From contig CAIXFN010000022.1 of assembly GCA_903918755.1 (NCBI GenBank), forward strand, positions 48,286 to 112,285: a DNA stretch of 64,000 nt, written 5' to 3'. Origin of the DNA: an uncultured Pedosphaera sp. Its GTDB lineage: Bacteria; Verrucomicrobiota; Verrucomicrobiia; Limisphaerales; Pedosphaeraceae. The stretch's first letter is position 1; each line of letters begins with the position of its first letter. Positions 25,706 to 34,716 of the stretch are shown piece after piece. A program made the position numbers and the translations under genes. The notes beneath the pieces were generated by a model. The model saw only the letters and a program-made list of their open reading frames with translations, was not told where the DNA came from and did not search any database.

Positions 25706-27997
25706 ATGATTGAATATCTCCGCTGGGTTCCATGGCAGTTTTACCTCCTGTATTGCTGGCCAACCCGGTTTGGTAAGGAGGTGGATGGGGATAACACCGG
25801 TGATGCGCGCATGGGCTGGTTGAAGCGCAGCTTATACATGTTAAAGCTGCTTCCCTGGATGTTGCTGTTGAGCGCTTTGGGGAATCTTTTGATCGGTTTT
25901 ATGCTGGAGCGCTACGCCGGGAGTTACCGATGGGGGGTGGCTTGGTCCGGGGTGGCGGTTGGGGTTTCGATTGGGGTGGCGGTCGGGGTGATTTTCGGCG
26001 TGGCGTTTGGCGTGACGTTCGGCGTCGCGCTGGCAGTGGCGCTGGCAGTGGCGTTTGGCGTGGCGTTTGGCGTGGCGGTCGGGGTGGCGCTCGGGGTCGC
26101 CGTCGGCGTTGTATTCGGTATTGCGATCGGGGGGGCGCTGGGGGTTGCGCTTGGCGTGGCGGGCGGCGTCGGGTACGGCGCCGGGTTCGGGTTCGGGGTT
26201 GGCGTGGCCGTCGGCGTGGCGTTCGGCGCCGTGGTCGGCATGGTGGGGGGCATGGCGGGCGGCGTGGCCTCGGCCCTGGCCCTGGTTTTCATGTATTACC
26301 GGGTTGGTAATATTCCGCTGGATTTCTGCCTCGCGTGGTTGGCGCAAAAGGCCGCCCGGAGCAACGCTGCCGCGGCTTCTCGTTGGTGGCGGTGTTGCCC
26401 GGTGTTTTGGAACGAGGTGATTTACGTGCCGCTGCCAAACGCCGGGAAACTGCTGGCCTTGACCGCGCAGGGGAATCGGGAGGAAGGGTTCAAGCAAATT
26501 GCCTTCGTGGCTGCTGAGCGTCCGCTCCAGCGTCGGGTGGCGGTCCAGGCGCTATCGGAAATCGCCTTGGGTGATTTGGAGGCAACCGCAATTCGCCGGG
26601 TTGCCGCGACGGCCGAACGCCTGTCCTGGATCGGCGACAGCCCGTTGGCTCTACCCGAGGAGTTTACCCAGAGTCTGCCCGTGTTTGAGCGCGCCGCCCA
26701 GCAAGCCGGCCAGTTTCTAATTGTCACCAGCACTTATCGCAAAGCGGGAGCTTTGAAGGGTGCCTTGGATGAAGTGGACCGGCTCGAAAAATTGCTGGGT
26801 GGCTTGCAAGGCCCGGCGGCGCCACGCCTGCTGCGGATTGCCGGCCGCTGGCGTCAGGTTCTGCAAGTCGAGCAAGCGCAATTGAAGCAACTCGCGGCCG
26901 ATCGACACGAGACACCCAACCCGTTCATTTTCGGCGCGCCTTTGGATGAAGCCAACGCCAGCGTCTTCATGGGAAGGCGGAATGTCGTGGCCCAGATCGA
27001 AGCGAGTCTTCTGGGAGTGCGGCAGTCCCCCGCGTTGCTGCTCTATGGGCCCCGGCGCATGGGGAAGTCGTCCATTCTGAAACAACTGCCCCGGCTATTG
27101 GGGTCGGACTTTGCTTGTGCCTGGATTGACTGTCAGAACCCAGCCGTGGCCGGGGCCGGGGCGTCCAGGTCATCACTATTGCACTTGCTCTCCGCGGCAT
27201 TGACCGAAGGCCTGCTGCGCCGCCGTATTACCGTGGTCCCGCTCAGCCTTGAGGCCCTGGCGCACGAACCTTTTGCCGCTTTTGATGGATGGTTGACCGG
27301 GGTCGAAAAAGCCATGCCGGCGGGGATGCGGGCCTTGTTGTGCCTGGACGATTATGAATGGCTGCAGGGTGCGGTGGAGGCGGGCTGGGGCGAGGATTTC
27401 CTGGACGTTTTGCGGAAAACTCTCCAGACGCGACACCGATTTGTACTCTTATTCACCGGGGCGCGAAAGTTTGCCGAATTGGGGCCGGCATGGGCAGACC
27501 GTTTCAAGGGTGCCCGCCGGGTGCGGGTTCGTTACCTTGAACCGCAAAACGTCCACGAACTTCTGACCGGGCCAATCCCGGAATTCGACCTGACCTATGC
27601 GCCCGGCGCCATTGAGGACATCATCAAGGCCACCCATTGCCACCCGTTTCTCGTGCAAGCCGTGGGGTTTGAGTTGGTGCAATATCTAAATGAGAAACAG
27701 CTCAAGGAGGCCACTTCGGCCGACGTGGAAGTGGCCATTTCCCGAGTTTTGGAAAATAACAGCGAGTATTTCGCCGACATTTGGAACGAGGCCGGCCCAG
27801 CCGGGCAGGTCATCCTCTGGGGCAGCGCGCAGGGCTTGGCCGTTCCTCAGCGAGCCGCGGATTGGCGCAATCGTGGGGCGGTGGAGGCGGTCGCGTGGGA
27901 ATGGCTGCGCGAGCGTGAATTTCTGGAAGCGGATAGCGCGATCACGGTGCCGATGTTGAAGCGCTGGGTGTTGGCGAATGGTCCGCCAAGGTCTTGA
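25706..27997 (+). CDS. Membrane-anchored STAND-like ATPase with GVAV tetrapeptide repeats
   Basis: This 763-residue protein has four visible parts. (1) Residues 1-75 hold one strong hydrophobic helix. (2) Residues about 78-195 consist of roughly 27 tetrapeptides of the form G-V-A/S/T-V/F/L/I, a continuous glycine-zipper-like hydrophobic stretch. (3) A helical middle follows. (4) An ATPase domain begins at NPFIFGAPL with VFMGRRNVVAQIE, has Walker A GPRRMGKSS (448-456; K454) and Walker B ALLCLDDYE (543-551), and is followed by a C-terminal winged-helix-like segment (DWRNRGAVEAVAWEWLREREFLEAD). The ATPase resembles AAA_16/STAND proteins. The role is unknown; a membrane-acting sensor or effector is an inference. 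ATG 25706 has no clear ribosome-binding site. Confidence 0.8.
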   Translation: MIEYLRWVPWQFYLLYCWPTRFGKEVDGDNTGDARMGWLKRSLYMLKLLPWMLLLSALGNLLIGFMLERYAGSYRWGVAWSGVAVGVSIGVAVGVIFGVAFGVTFGVALAVALAVAFGVAFGVAVGVALGVAVGVVFGIAIGGALGVALGVAGGVGYGAGFGFGVGVAVGVAFGAVVGMVGGMAGGVASALALVFMYYRVGNIPLDFCLAWLAQKAARSNAAAASRWWRCCPVFWNEVIYVPLPNAGKLLALTAQGNREEGFKQIAFVAAERPLQRRVAVQALSEIALGDLEATAIRRVAATAERLSWIGDSPLALPEEFTQSLPVFERAAQQAGQFLIVTSTYRKAGALKGALDEVDRLEKLLGGLQGPAAPRLLRIAGRWRQVLQVEQAQLKQLAADRHETPNPFIFGAPLDEANASVFMGRRNVVAQIEASLLGVRQSPALLLYGPRRMGKSSILKQLPRLLGSDFACAWIDCQNPAVAGAGASRSSLLHLLSAALTEGLLRRRITVVPLSLEALAHEPFAAFDGWLTGVEKAMPAGMRALLCLDDYEWLQGAVEAGWGEDFLDVLRKTLQTRHRFVLLFTGARKFAELGPAWADRFKGARRVRVRYLEPQNVHELLTGPIPEFDLTYAPGAIEDIIKATHCHPFLVQAVGFELVQYLNEKQLKEATSADVEVAISRVLENNSEYFADIWNEAGPAGQVILWGSAQGLAVPQRAADWRNRGAVEAVAWEWLREREFLEADSAITVPMLKRWVLANGPPRS
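25940..26290 (+). repeat. 12-base repeat array encoding GVAV/GVAF units
   Basis: This is a degenerate tandem array with a period of 12 bases (GGCGTGGCGTTT-like units). It encodes about 27 tetrapeptides within the STAND-like gene. The high similarity of units such as those near 26050-26075 suggests growth by slippage. Confidence 0.8.
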
Positions 27998-28226
27998 GCA
28001 AACCTGGGGGGCGGGACGATTTCCCGGTCGCCGTCGGTTGGTGGCTTGACGGCGGTCCATGGGGGATGTCCGTCGTCCGAACCAACGCATTGCCCTTCAC
28101 TGCTGTGCCACCCATGCAACTTCCACGGGAGCGGGAAGGTGCGGGTGGAGGGCGCCAAGGTCCGGCCATGGTGGCCCCTGGCTGATTCTCATTTTGCCCG
28201 CCGCCCATCCCGGTTACGCTGCGGAC

Positions 28227-29645
28227 GTGAAAATGGTGCTGCATTGGTTTCGGCGGGATCTCCGGGTGGCGGACAACACGGCCTTAAGCGAAGCCGCGCG
28301 CCGGGCCGAGGTGGTGGTGCCGGTCTTCATCCTGGAAGATGCCTTGCGCACCGGGCCGGATGTGGGGGCGGCGCGGTTGGCGTTCCTGTTGCGGTCGGTG
28401 AGGGATTTGCGCGACGACCTGGGGCGTCGGGGTTATCCACTGATCATCCGCGCGGGCAAATCGGAGCTGGAACTACCCAAGCTCGCAGCGGAACTGGGCG
28501 CCGAGGCGGTCTTTTGCAATCAACGGTATGAACCCTATTCCCAGGCGCGGGATGCGCGCGTGTTCAATGCGCTGAACACCGCCGGAATCGGTTTCGAAGT
28601 GTTCAAGGATGCGGTCGTGTGGGAGGAACGCGAGATTCTGACGCAGGCGGGAAATCCCTATACGGTTTTCACCCCTTATTCCAAGGCCTGGAAAGCTCGC
28701 CCCGTCCCGCCGCCCTACGCCACTTTGCCGCCCACCACCCGAAAATATCCCGTGGTGGCCTCTGCACCGCTTCCGCTGGATCCCGCCGAGTTGGGCCATC
28801 CCCTCACGCAAACCGTGCCCGCCACCGGCAGCGCGGGGGCGGGTAAATTGCTGGATGACTTTCTGGCGGGGCCGGTGTTTGCTTATGCCGAAGGCCGGGA
28901 TTTTCCCGCACAACGGGGCACCTCGCGGTTATCCCCGCATTTCCGTTGCGGCACGATCGGCATCCGGACCGTGTTGGCGCGGTTGGAGTTGGCCCGGAAA
29001 CAGGCAGGGACGGACCCGGGGCGGCGGAAAGGGTGTGAGATTTTTCTGACCGAACTGATCTGGCGCGAGTTTTATCAACAAGTCCTGAGTAATTTTCCCC
29101 ATGTCATGAAGGGTTGTTTCCGGCCGGAGTATGATGCCCTGGGCTGGAGTGAAAATCGGGCTCATTTTGAAGCCTGGTGCGCCGGCCAGACGGGTTACCC
29201 GATCGTAGACGCCGCCATGCGCTGCTTGAACGCCACCGGCGAGATGCACAACCGCCTGCGGATGATCACGGCCATGTTTCTGACCAAGGATTTGCTGATC
29301 TCCTGGCAATGGGGGGAACGTTATTTCATGCAAAAGCTGGTGGATGGCGATCTTGGCGCCAATAACGGCGGTTGGCAATGGAGCGCCGGCACGGGCACGG
29401 ATGCCGCGCCCTACTTCCGGATTTTCAATCCGGTGTCGCAGGGGCAGAAGTTTGATCCCGTCGGTGACTTTGTCCGCCAATGGGTGCCGGAACTGGCCGG
29501 GGTGGATTCCGGGGTGATTCACGAACCCTGGACCGCCGGGATTTTCGGCGGCGGCGCCCGCTATCCCCGACCGATCGTGGATCACGGGGAGCAGCGCCTG
29601 AAATGCCTCGCCATGTTCAAGGCGGTGCGCGGTGTGGGGGGCTGA
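28227..29645 (+). CDS. phr: Deoxyribodipyrimidine photolyase (class I)
   Basis: This 472-residue DNA photolyase uses reduced FAD and light to split cyclobutane pyrimidine dimers. The N-terminal VLHWFRRDLRVADNTAL is the antenna-domain signature. The FAD domain shows RGTSRLSPHFRCGTI, LIWREFYQQVL, TGYPIVDAAMRCLNATG, MHNRLRMITAMFLTKDLL and NNGGWQWSAGTGTDA. GTG 28227 gives the family-like start VKMVLHWF; ATG 28233 is also possible. The 229 bases upstream hold no gene. The cupin gene follows after about 100 bases. Confidence 0.94.
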   Translation: MKMVLHWFRRDLRVADNTALSEAARRAEVVVPVFILEDALRTGPDVGAARLAFLLRSVRDLRDDLGRRGYPLIIRAGKSELELPKLAAELGAEAVFCNQRYEPYSQARDARVFNALNTAGIGFEVFKDAVVWEEREILTQAGNPYTVFTPYSKAWKARPVPPPYATLPPTTRKYPVVASAPLPLDPAELGHPLTQTVPATGSAGAGKLLDDFLAGPVFAYAEGRDFPAQRGTSRLSPHFRCGTIGIRTVLARLELARKQAGTDPGRRKGCEIFLTELIWREFYQQVLSNFPHVMKGCFRPEYDALGWSENRAHFEAWCAGQTGYPIVDAAMRCLNATGEMHNRLRMITAMFLTKDLLISWQWGERYFMQKLVDGDLGANNGGWQWSAGTGTDAAPYFRIFNPVSQGQKFDPVGDFVRQWVPELAGVDSGVIHEPWTAGIFGGGARYPRPIVDHGEQRLKCLAMFKAVRGVGG

Positions 29646-29662
29646 TTTGCCCTGATTGCCGG

Positions 29663-29691
29663 TTGACAGCGCGATTCGGGGATGATTGTTT
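29663..29691 (+). promoter_or_regulatory. Possible promoter of the cupin gene
   Basis: A perfect TTGACA lies at 29663-29668. Seventeen bases later the -10 position reads TTGTTT, which is poor. It is 80 bases upstream of the cupin ATG. It is offered only because the -35 is exact. Confidence 0.2.
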
Positions 29692-29743
29692 GACGGTGGT
29701 CTACCGGGAAATCCTTTCCCGGTGGCCCGCCTATCCAACGACT

Positions 29744-30175
29744 ATGAATCAACCAGACGCTGGACGCCGTCCTTACGCCCTCCCAGTGGGTGCCGGATGG
29801 ACTTACCGTTTTGGGGTGGACTTCACCGTGAAAGCCGGGGAGGTCCGGCCGGGTGGCAGTGCCGCGGTTTTGGAATATGTGACCGTCCAAGGCGAAGAGC
29901 CGCCCGACCACGTTCACCCGACCGAGGATGAGATGTTTTACGTGCTGGAAGGAGCTCTGACTTTTCGTTGCGGAGAGGCCAGCTTTGACGTGGAACAGGG
30001 CGGGTTTGTCCTGCTGCCTTGCGGCATCCAACACGGTTACACCATCCGCAGTCCGGGCCCGGTTCGATTGTTGGTGGTAACCGCACCCGTGCGCACCGGT
30101 GCGAACGGCGGCTGGGGCGGATTCGTGGCGGATTTGGAAACAGGCCAGGGTGAGTTGATCTCCGGTCCGAAGTAG
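29744..30175 (+). CDS. Cupin-domain protein
   Basis: This small beta-barrel protein (143 aa) has the two cupin motifs. DHVHPTEDEMFYVLEGALTF is the first metal-binding motif (His, His, Glu) and FVLLPCGIQHGYTIRS is the second (His). Such proteins may be isomerases, dioxygenases or binding proteins, and the sequence does not say which. It follows the photolyase on the same strand and converges with the MFS gene, only 2 bases apart. Confidence 0.8.
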   Translation: MNQPDAGRRPYALPVGAGWTYRFGVDFTVKAGEVRPGGSAAVLEYVTVQGEEPPDHVHPTEDEMFYVLEGALTFRCGEASFDVEQGGFVLLPCGIQHGYTIRSPGPVRLLVVTAPVRTGANGGWGGFVADLETGQGELISGPK

Positions 30176-30177
30176 GC

Positions 30178-31425
30178 TTAACCCTTTTCCAAGCGATCCA
30201 AATGCGGGCCCGCGAGGCGGCGGAGTTCGGGAAGCTGGCGATGGAATCGCCAGATGATGATGGCGCAGAGGCCGCCGCCGCAACCCAGCGCCAGCCGGGG
30301 ACCGAAAGCGCCCGCCACCGCGCCCATCATCAAGTTGCCCAGCGGCATGGTGCCCGTGAAACTCATGGTAAAAATGCTGAGTACCCGCCCGCGTTTGTCG
30401 TCTTCCACAAGCGATTGCACCAGCGTGTTGCTGGAAGCCATCAGCAGGACCGCGCCCAATCCGCCCAGCACCCCGCAAGCGAGCGACACGGGAAACCAGC
30501 GCGACAGCGCGAAACCCGCCATCCCGGTCGCCATGAGCGCGCCGCCAACAACGATGACGTTGCCCAACCCGCGCAGTCCGTGGCGGGTGCCGAGATAGAG
30601 CGCGCCCGAGATCGCGCCCACACCCGTGGCGGACATCAGGTAACCGAGTGTCCGGGCGTCGCCGCCGAACACATCCCGGGCGAAAATCGGCAACAAAACG
30701 GGATAGGAGAAACCCACCAGGCTCACCAGGGCCACCATGATGATCAAGGCGCGAATGGGTTTGAAAGCGAACGCGTAACGAAAGCCTTCACGGAGCGCGG
30801 CCACGGGATGCTGTTCGCCGCCGGGATGCGCCGTTTCCCGCAGGCGCATGGCCAGGAGTCCCGCGATGACCGCCAGGTAGCTCACGCCATCGATGAAGAA
30901 GCACCGTCCCGCGCCGTACCGGGCGATGACCAGGCCGCCGATCGCCGGGCCGATCAACCGCGCCAGGTTGAACATGGTGGAATTGAGCGCGATGGCGTTG
31001 CCCAGGTGTTCCTTGCGCTCGATGAATTCCACCACCAGGGCCAGGCGCACGGGCATGTCGACCGCATTGATCAGGCCCTGAACCAGGCTCATCCCCACCA
31101 ACCAGCGCGCGTTGATGGTGCCGGTGTAAGTCAATGCCGCCAGGCCAAACGACTGCGCCATGGAGAGCACCTGGGTGAGGATCAACAATCGGTGTTTGTT
31201 GACCCGGTCAATCCAGACGCCGGCAAACGGGGCGCAGAGAAAAATCGGGATCTGTCCGGCGAATCCCACCAATCCCAGCAGGGAGGGCGAGGAGGTCAGA
31301 TGGTAAATCAGCCACAACGAGGCCGTGGTGGTCATCCACGTCCCCACCAATGAAATCACCTGGCCGCCAAAGAACAGGCAGTAATTGCGCGACGAGAACG
31401 CGATGAGCGAACGGTGCAGCGGCAT
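30178..31425 (-). CDS. MFS transporter (EntS-like, MFS_3)
   Basis: This 415-residue 12-helix transporter shows the loop PFAGVWIDRVNKHRLLI between helices 2 and 3 and the pattern GLINAVDMPVRLALVVEFIERKEHLGNAIALNS. Both are typical of the MFS_3 branch that includes the enterobactin exporter EntS. It probably exports a small molecule by proton antiport. There are no siderophore genes nearby, so the substrate is unknown. Confidence 0.87.
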   Translation of the reverse strand: MPLHRSLIAFSSRNYCLFFGGQVISLVGTWMTTTASLWLIYHLTSSPSLLGLVGFAGQIPIFLCAPFAGVWIDRVNKHRLLILTQVLSMAQSFGLAALTYTGTINARWLVGMSLVQGLINAVDMPVRLALVVEFIERKEHLGNAIALNSTMFNLARLIGPAIGGLVIARYGAGRCFFIDGVSYLAVIAGLLAMRLRETAHPGGEQHPVAALREGFRYAFAFKPIRALIIMVALVSLVGFSYPVLLPIFARDVFGGDARTLGYLMSATGVGAISGALYLGTRHGLRGLGNVIVVGGALMATGMAGFALSRWFPVSLACGVLGGLGAVLLMASSNTLVQSLVEDDKRGRVLSIFTMSFTGTMPLGNLMMGAVAGAFGPRLALGCGGGLCAIIIWRFHRQLPELRRLAGPHLDRLEKG

Positions 31426-31490
31426 GGGAAAATGCGGGGGCCGTTAACCGGGCGATTCAAGGCGACGGCGGCCGATACCGCACCCGGGCA

Positions 31491-31727
31491 TCAGATCAAT
31501 GCTTCGGTCGAGGGCTCTTTGGGCGGATGCTTCTCGCCGGCGAGTTCCGCCGGGTCCAGCGCGACCGGGTCCAGCAGGGTGCGGGAGAGTTTAAGCATGG
31601 CATCGGCATAATCGAAGGCTTTGGCGGCCAGGGCGTCCGGATTAGTGACGCCATCCCCGCCTCCCTCATGCGCCAGCAACCCCGTCAGCGCCTTGGCGGC
31701 AAAGTAATCTCGTTTGCTAATTTCCAT
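31491..31727 (-). CDS. Small hypothetical protein (phage-type family)
   Basis: This 78-residue acidic protein has the shape EISKRDYFAAKALTGLLAHEG ... LAAKAFDYADAMLKLS. It resembles short proteins common in phages and prophages that begin (T/E)xRxYFAAxALxGLLA and end with a helix containing YADAL. No other phage gene is near, so it may be a relic or a domesticated gene. The function is unknown. Confidence 0.6.
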   Translation of the reverse strand: MEISKRDYFAAKALTGLLAHEGGGDGVTNPDALAAKAFDYADAMLKLSRTLLDPVALDPAELAGEKHPPKEPSTEALI

Positions 31728-31781
31728 GCGGCAAAGCCTAACACAGCCGGGCCAGGTTCCGCCAGTGAAGGAAATGCCTGA

Positions 31782-32891
31782 CTAGCCTCCGCCTTCGAGT
31801 CGCCGTCCAGGCACTTCCAACGGTAGCGCCAGTTGTCGGAAAACCGCCTCCCCCAAACCGCTGACCCCCAGGCCGAGCAGCCGCAGGGGGCGGGAAACCA
31901 GGCGGTCGCGCGCCAGGAGGTGGCAGGCCAGACGGTAGATATCGGCGGTCTCGGTCAATGGCTCCTCCACGCTAATGCGGCGGGTGAGGGTGGTGAAATC
32001 ACCGTACCGTAGTTTGACCTGCACGGTCTGGGCCCCGATCTCCCCGTGCTTGAGTTTGGCCGAAATTTCCGCGGCTTGTTCGCGCAGGCAGGCGCGCAGG
32101 ATCTTCCGGTCTTCGGTGTCCCGGGCAAAGGTGGTTTCGCTGCTGATGCTCTTCCGTTCCTCCCCCAAATGCAGGGGGCGGTCATCCTCTCCGACCCCGA
32201 AGCGTTTCAGCACCGGGCCGAACGATCCGACGAGCGCGCGCAAATCGCCCGGATAATCCTGCAAATCGCCAATGGTTTCGATGCCGGCTTGCAGGAGGAC
32301 CTTTTCGGTCACCTGACCCACCCCATGAATCGAGCGGATGGGCAGGGGACGGAGGAAGGCGGCCTTGCCTTGCTCCCGGATCAGCGTGAGCCCGTCGGGC
32401 TTCTGGAAATCACTGCCCAATTTGGCGAGGAATTTATTGGCCGCGATGCCGATACTCGTCGTCAATTGTCGTTCGGCGCGGATCTGCTCTTTGAGCGCTG
32501 CCGCCTGCGGTTGGGCCGCCGCCAGGCTGGCATCGGCATCGTCCCGCTGGTAGGCAGCAGAAAGGTCAAGGTACGCCTCATCAATGGAAACCTGCTCGAT
32601 GATGGCTCCGGTCCCGGAGATCAGCCGCATGATCGCGTCGGATTCCTCGCGATAGCGGGCCATCCGCGGCGGGATAAAGATGCCGTCCGGGCAAAGGCGC
32701 TTGGCCACGGAACTCGGCATGGCCGAGCGGACGCCAAATTTCCGGGCCTCATAACTTGCCGCGCAAACGACTCCGCGCTGCGCCGGGGCGGCGCCCACTA
32801 TCAGCGGCTTGCCCTTGAACGCCGGATGGTCGCGCTGCTCCACGGACGCGTAAAACGCGTCCATGTCGAGATGGAGGATGACCCGGAACAT
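31782..32891 (-). CDS. dinB: DNA polymerase IV (Y-family)
   Basis: This translesion polymerase has 369 aa from ATG 32891. ILHLDMDAFYASVEQRD carries the first catalytic Asp, and EQVSIDEAYLDLS the second Asp and the Glu. SIGIAANKFLAKLGSDFQKPDG and IHGVGQVTEKVL (helix-hairpin-helix thumb) follow, with a normal little-finger domain to the end. Family members begin at this Met; ATG 32924 would add 11 residues. No beta-clamp motif can be assigned with certainty at the C-terminus. No LexA box was identified upstream. Confidence 0.93.
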   Translation of the reverse strand: MFRVILHLDMDAFYASVEQRDHPAFKGKPLIVGAAPAQRGVVCAASYEARKFGVRSAMPSSVAKRLCPDGIFIPPRMARYREESDAIMRLISGTGAIIEQVSIDEAYLDLSAAYQRDDADASLAAAQPQAAALKEQIRAERQLTTSIGIAANKFLAKLGSDFQKPDGLTLIREQGKAAFLRPLPIRSIHGVGQVTEKVLLQAGIETIGDLQDYPGDLRALVGSFGPVLKRFGVGEDDRPLHLGEERKSISSETTFARDTEDRKILRACLREQAAEISAKLKHGEIGAQTVQVKLRYGDFTTLTRRISVEEPLTETADIYRLACHLLARDRLVSRPLRLLGLGVSGLGEAVFRQLALPLEVPGRRLEGGG

Positions 32892-33013
32892 GCTTCGCCG
32901 GGGACCGTCCGCCGGCGAAGTCATTGATGCCCGATTCCCGACGTAAAGCCAATCGGGAATGCGGCGGCTCGCGATCAGGAACGGAGCTATAAGGGGCGTC
33001 CCCGGTCGTGCGG

Positions 33014-33433
33014 TTACTTTTTGGGGCTGACTTTCCTGGCCGGCGCTTTCGGTTTTGGGGCTTTGGCGGTACCGGTGGTTTTGCGGCTTTTTGCCGGCTT
33101 CGGTGGAGTGGGCGGAGCCGCGCTGGCTGCCGGAGCCGGAGCCGGGGAGGGGGCTGGTGCCGGGGTTGGCTCCGGTTTTGCGGCTGCGGGTTGTGCCGGG
33201 GCCGGTTTGGGGGCGGTTTTGTCGTGGATGATCTGGCGCACCTGGTCGAGTTTTTTGTCAATCTCGCCGCGGGCCTTCTCGATGGTTTCCTTGCTGGAGT
33301 TCACGACTTCGGCTACCAGGGAACAACTCTTCTGGATGCCGGAAGTGTAGGCGCCTTCGCGCAAATCAACTCCCTTGCTCCGCAGGAAACTGCTTAAATG
33401 CTCGTAAAGTTCGTCTTTGTCGATTGGTTTCAT
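33014..33433 (-). CDS. Histone-H1-like Lys/Ala/Pro-rich protein
   Basis: This 139-residue protein has an N-terminal half (about 75 residues) that is a charged, probably helical domain: DKDELYEHLSSFLRSKGVDL, QKSCSLVAEVVNSSKETIEKARGEIDKKLDQV. The C-terminal half is Pro/Ala/Lys repeats ending KAPKPKAPARKVSPKK, like eukaryotic histone H1 tails and bacterial Hc1-like proteins. DNA binding is inferred from the tail alone. The start MKPIDKDEL at 33433 is preferred over ATG 33466. It lies between manC and dinB on the same strand. Confidence 0.65.
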   Translation of the reverse strand: MKPIDKDELYEHLSSFLRSKGVDLREGAYTSGIQKSCSLVAEVVNSSKETIEKARGEIDKKLDQVRQIIHDKTAPKPAPAQPAAAKPEPTPAPAPSPAPAPAASAAPPTPPKPAKSRKTTGTAKAPKPKAPARKVSPKK

Positions 33434-33522
33434 AGATGGGGACGGATGCCGTCTTATAGGCAACATCCTCCATCTCCCCGGTTCCGTCCATTACAAGGCG
33501 GGAAATGATTTGTAAGGGGAGG

Positions 33523-34692
33523 CTAAACCAGTTTTCGGTATTGCTTCTCCGCCGCGAGCTTGGCGACCAATTCCTTGATCTTTTGCGCCTTGGATTTGGC
33601 GGCCACCAGCATGGCGTCATCCGTCTGCACGATGATGCAATCGGACAGGCCCACCACGGCGATCGGGGTGCGGTGCTTGGTTCGGGCGTCGTAAATGATG
33701 TTGTTCGCGGAGTCCACCTGGAGGAAATCACCGACGGCGCAATTGCCGGCGGCGTCCGGCGGCAAATGGCGGGCCAGTGCGGGCCAGGCGCCCAAGTCAT
33801 CCCAATCGAACGAGCCGTCCGCCATGACGACGTTGCCGGCCTTTTCCATCAAGGCGAAATCGATCGAGATTTTCGTGATGGCGGGATATTCCCGGGCCAG
33901 CAGGCGGTTGAGTTTCGCCGGGGTGTTGGCGACCTTGGACCAGCGCTGGACGGCTTCGAACATGGCTGGTTGATGTTGCTGCAACCCGGCGTTGATGGTG
34001 GCCACGGACCAGATGAACATCCCGGCATTCCACCGATACTTGCCGCTGGCCAGGTATTCCACCGCCTTGTCATGGTTTGGCTTCTCCACAAACCGTTCCG
34101 CCTTGAATAGCGCGGTCGCCGGGACCTGGTTTCCGGCCGGCACGGGCAGGGGCGCCCCGAAATGAATGTAGCCGTAACCGGTGGCCGGTTCCGTGGGCTG
34201 GATGCCGATGGTCACGATCACGGATTCCCGGGCGGCGAGATCGAAGGCGTCACCGAGAACCTGTTGAAACTTCACCGGGTTGGGGATGACGTGATCCGCC
34301 GGCAGGACGGCCATGACGCCGGTGGCGGAACGGGCGCCGACAATCGCCGCCCCCAGCGCCACCGCGGCGCAGGTGTCCCGGCCGCAGGGTTCCGCAATTA
34401 CATTCGCCGCGGGCAGTTTGGGTAATTGCTTCCGGACCGTCGGGGCTTGGACGGCATTGGTGATGATGAGAATATTTTGTAGCGGCACCAGCGGCAGCAC
34501 GCGATCCACGGCCTGCTGCAGAAAGGAACGCTTCCCGAGGAGCGTGATCAATTGCTTCGGGGTCTTTTCCCGACTTACCGGCCAGAACCGCTCGCCCCGG
34601 CCCCCGGCCATGATGATGACGAAACGATTCGCGTTCGCGGGATTAACCTTGGTGGTGACTTTCGCTTGGGCGATGGTCTTTGGCTTTTTCAT
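33523..34692 (-). CDS. manC: Mannose-1-phosphate guanylyltransferase
   Basis: This enzyme makes GDP-mannose from GTP and mannose 1-phosphate for polysaccharide synthesis. The signature is FVIIMAGGRGERFWPVSRE with KTPKQ following. AEPCGRDTCAAVALGA, VLPADHVI, EPATGYGYIHFG, VEKPNHDKA and WNAGMFIW are all conserved. At 389 residues it is the guanylyltransferase-only form, without the type II isomerase domain. ATG 34701 is an alternative start. It is 24 bases downstream of trpA and could be cotranscribed. Confidence 0.92.
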   Translation of the reverse strand: MKKPKTIAQAKVTTKVNPANANRFVIIMAGGRGERFWPVSREKTPKQLITLLGKRSFLQQAVDRVLPLVPLQNILIITNAVQAPTVRKQLPKLPAANVIAEPCGRDTCAAVALGAAIVGARSATGVMAVLPADHVIPNPVKFQQVLGDAFDLAARESVIVTIGIQPTEPATGYGYIHFGAPLPVPAGNQVPATALFKAERFVEKPNHDKAVEYLASGKYRWNAGMFIWSVATINAGLQQHQPAMFEAVQRWSKVANTPAKLNRLLAREYPAITKISIDFALMEKAGNVVMADGSFDWDDLGAWPALARHLPPDAAGNCAVGDFLQVDSANNIIYDARTKHRTPIAVVGLSDCIIVQTDDAMLVAAKSKAQKIKELVAKLAAEKQYRKLV

Positions 34693-34716
34693 AGGGAACA
34701 ACTTTTCGCGGCCGCT

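Noticed and set aside
25443..25709. Frame of 88 residues before the STAND-like gene
   Set aside because: There is no recognisable composition or motif, and it overlaps the likely control region.
25924..26292. Minus-strand open frame rich in Thr-Pro-Ala repeats opposite the tetrapeptide array
   Set aside because: It is the mirror of the 12-base repeat coding for GVAV units; no start signal or partner supports it.
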